From a bacterium (GTDB lineage Bacteria > Spirochaetota > Spirochaetia > Treponematales > Rectinemataceae), in assembly GCA_021813065.1 (NCBI GenBank), contig JAKALZ010000115.1, positions 1-6,367 on the forward strand: DNA of 6,367 nucleotides. The letters are read 5' to 3'. Made by a program: the position numbers and the translations under genes. Of the stretch, positions 5,197-6,367 are shown piece after piece (positions within the stretch are counted from its first letter, which is position 1; each line of letters starts with the position of its first letter). The notes under the pieces were generated by a model, which was given only the letters and a program-made list of their open reading frames with translations, had not been told where the DNA came from and did not search any database.

Positions 5197-6367
5197 GGTT
5201 CTGCGTTCCTCGTCTTTGATCTGCGCACCTGCAGCATCTCTTGCCTATCCTCGATGATGCCCGTCGCTTTTTTCGCCATTTTATAGAGCTTCTCTTGTGC
5301 GCAGATCGCTGGTTCTTCGGGATTTCGCTCGCTCAAGAGGTCGATCCAATCGCCCTGTCGCGTGAGTCTGTACGCGTGAGTGTTGTCGCTGAAGTAGGCG
5401 AGGAGGATCTCTTTGCAGCGCGATTTGATGTCAGTGTCGAGCACGGGAAAGAGCAGTTCGATGCGCTTTTTCATGTTGCGGTGGAGCCAGTCGGCGCTCG
5501 AAAGATAGACTTCCTCGGAACCGCCATTGCGGAAGTAGAGCATGCGTCCGTGTTCGAGATTGCGTCCGAGCACCGAACGGACTTCGATAGTGGGCGAGAC
5601 ATCGGGCACACCGGGGACGAGGGTGCAGACTCCGCGTACGTTGAGCCTGATCGTTACGCCCTGGGCGGAGGCGCGGTAGAGCGCGCGGATGAGGTCGGGG
5701 TCTGAGAGCGCGTTGAGTTTCGCGACGATGAGTCCCGGCGACTCAGGTGTCGATTGGGCCGCTTCGCGGTCAATGAGAGCGATAATGCGCTCCTTAAGAT
5801 CGAAGGGGCTCACCGCGATGTGGGCGAGCGATTGAATACTCGAATAGCCGGTGAGAATGTTGAAGAAGAGCGCAATATCGGTGCAGAGGCTTGGATTCGC
5901 GGTGAAAAGACAGAAGTCGACGTAGCTGCGCGCTGTCTTCTCGTTGTAATTTCCGGTGGAGAGGTGGAGATAGCGCGCGATGCCGCCATCTTGGCGCCTG
6001 CGGATCACGAGGGCGGCTTTGGCGTGCACTTTGAGGCGCACCACGCCGTAGGTCACAATAGCGCCCGCCTGTTCGAGCTCAGTCGCCCAGGAGATGTTCT
6101 TCTCTTCATCGAAGCGTGCCTTGAGTTCGAGCACCACGACAACCTGCTTGCCTCCGCGCGCCGCCTTCGCGAGGGCGTGCACGATGGGCGACGCCATGCC
6201 GCTCGTTCGGTAGAGCGTGATCTTGATGCCGAGCACGTAAGGATCGCGCGCCGACTCTTCCACGAAGCGCTGCACCGCGTCGAAGGATTCATAAGGAATG
6301 TTCATGAACCGATCGTGCACATCGATCCAGTCGAAGATGCTCGCCTTGTCGTCTATCGGCTGCGAGG
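5193..6367 (-). CDS. ppk1: Polyphosphate kinase 1, C-terminal part (5' end outside window)
   Basis: PPK1 reversibly moves the terminal phosphate of ATP onto polyphosphate, usually at the inner membrane or in the cytoplasm. About 390 codons are visible, somewhat over half of a typical 690-720-residue enzyme, covering the two C-terminal phospholipase-D-like domains. The frame enters from the right edge with ASIFDWIDVHDRF followed by NIPYESFD, a typical PPK1 stretch, so the GTG at 6320 is internal, not a start. Diagnostic blocks follow in order: IKITLYRTSG, ELKARFDEEKNISWA, RLKVHAK, then HLSTGNYNEKTA, whose His (codon 5966-5964) matches the phosphorylated His435 of E. coli. Next comes LGRNLEHGRML, whose His (codon 5552-5550) matches His592, and then EVYLSSADW. 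All catalytic positions that can be seen are kept. The last 45 or so residues form a charged tail past the usual end of the fold. The stop overlaps the HAD phosphatase start by four bases. Confidence 0.96.
   Translation of the reverse strand, partial: SQPIDDKASIFDWIDVHDRFMNIPYESFDAVQRFVEESARDPYVLGIKITLYRTSGMASPIVHALAKAARGGKQVVVVLELKARFDEEKNISWATELEQAGAIVTYGVVRLKVHAKAALVIRRRQDGGIARYLHLSTGNYNEKTARSYVDFCLFTANPSLCTDIALFFNILTGYSSIQSLAHIAVSPFDLKERIIALIDREAAQSTPESPGLIVAKLNALSDPDLIRALYRASAQGVTIRLNVRGVCTLVPGVPDVSPTIEVRSVLGRNLEHGRMLYFRNGGSEEVYLSSADWLHRNMKKRIELLFPVLDTDIKSRCKEILLAYFSDNTHAYRLTRQGDWIDLLSERNPEEPAICAQEKLYKMAKKATGIIEDRQEMLQVRRSKTRNAEP

Noticed and set aside
4435..5286. Plus-strand open frame of 283 codons opposite the HAD gene
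   Set aside because: It is the mirror of a well-conserved HAD phosphatase; its translation shows no recognisable domain and no ribosome site was seen.
6318..6320. GTG as start of a short PPK protein
   Set aside because: The frame continues upstream to the window edge with conserved PPK1 sequence, so the codon is internal.
1..6367. CRISPR array, tRNA, rRNA, insertion sequence or defence/toxin system
   Set aside because: No direct-repeat arrays, tRNA-like cloverleafs, transposase motifs or terminal inverted repeats were seen; the genes are metabolic or of unknown function.

Overview
The window is an ordinary, GC-rich (roughly 60% by eye) bacterial chromosomal stretch with tightly packed genes and no phage, IS, CRISPR or RNA gene that I can see. 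The lineage cannot be fixed from the sequence. Polyphosphate kinase, a periplasmic-type carboxylesterase and a PA2779-like segment suggest a Gram-negative bacterium. The particular GH13 type reminds me of spirochaete and anaerobic Firmicute proteins, but that is memory rather than a search. Metagenomic origin is plausible, because one ORF near the left edge looks chimeric.

Layout from left to right. Positions 1-812 (minus) hold an ORF open at the window edge. It begins as a DUF434 protein and, without a stop, becomes a PA2779-like sequence with different codon usage. One base upstream, at 814-2616 (minus), lies a type-B carboxylesterase with a signal peptide and complete catalytic triad; these two form one transcription unit. 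A 211-bp divergent intergenic region (2617-2827) carries the start signals for the esterase and for a plus-strand GH13 alpha-glucan-active enzyme (2828-4288), which has a clear Shine-Dalgarno. A short convergent gap (4289-4398) contains a strong GC hairpin that could end transcription from both sides. On the minus strand, 4399-5196 encodes a NagD-like HAD-IIA phosphatase whose start overlaps, as ATGA, the stop of polyphosphate kinase 1 (5193 to the right edge, N-terminal half outside the window).

Functionally, PPK1 (polyphosphate) and the intracellular GH13 enzyme (probably glycogen- or maltodextrin-type glucans) both concern storage polymers. The HAD phosphatase is translationally coupled to PPK1, so a shared role in phosphate or nucleotide economy is a reasonable inference. 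The esterase/DUF434 pair has no evident pathway link to these.

I found no convincing new multi-gene system. The points most worth a second look are the DUF434/PA2779 hybrid ORF, the PPK1-HAD coupling, and the unusual active-site surroundings of the GH13 enzyme.
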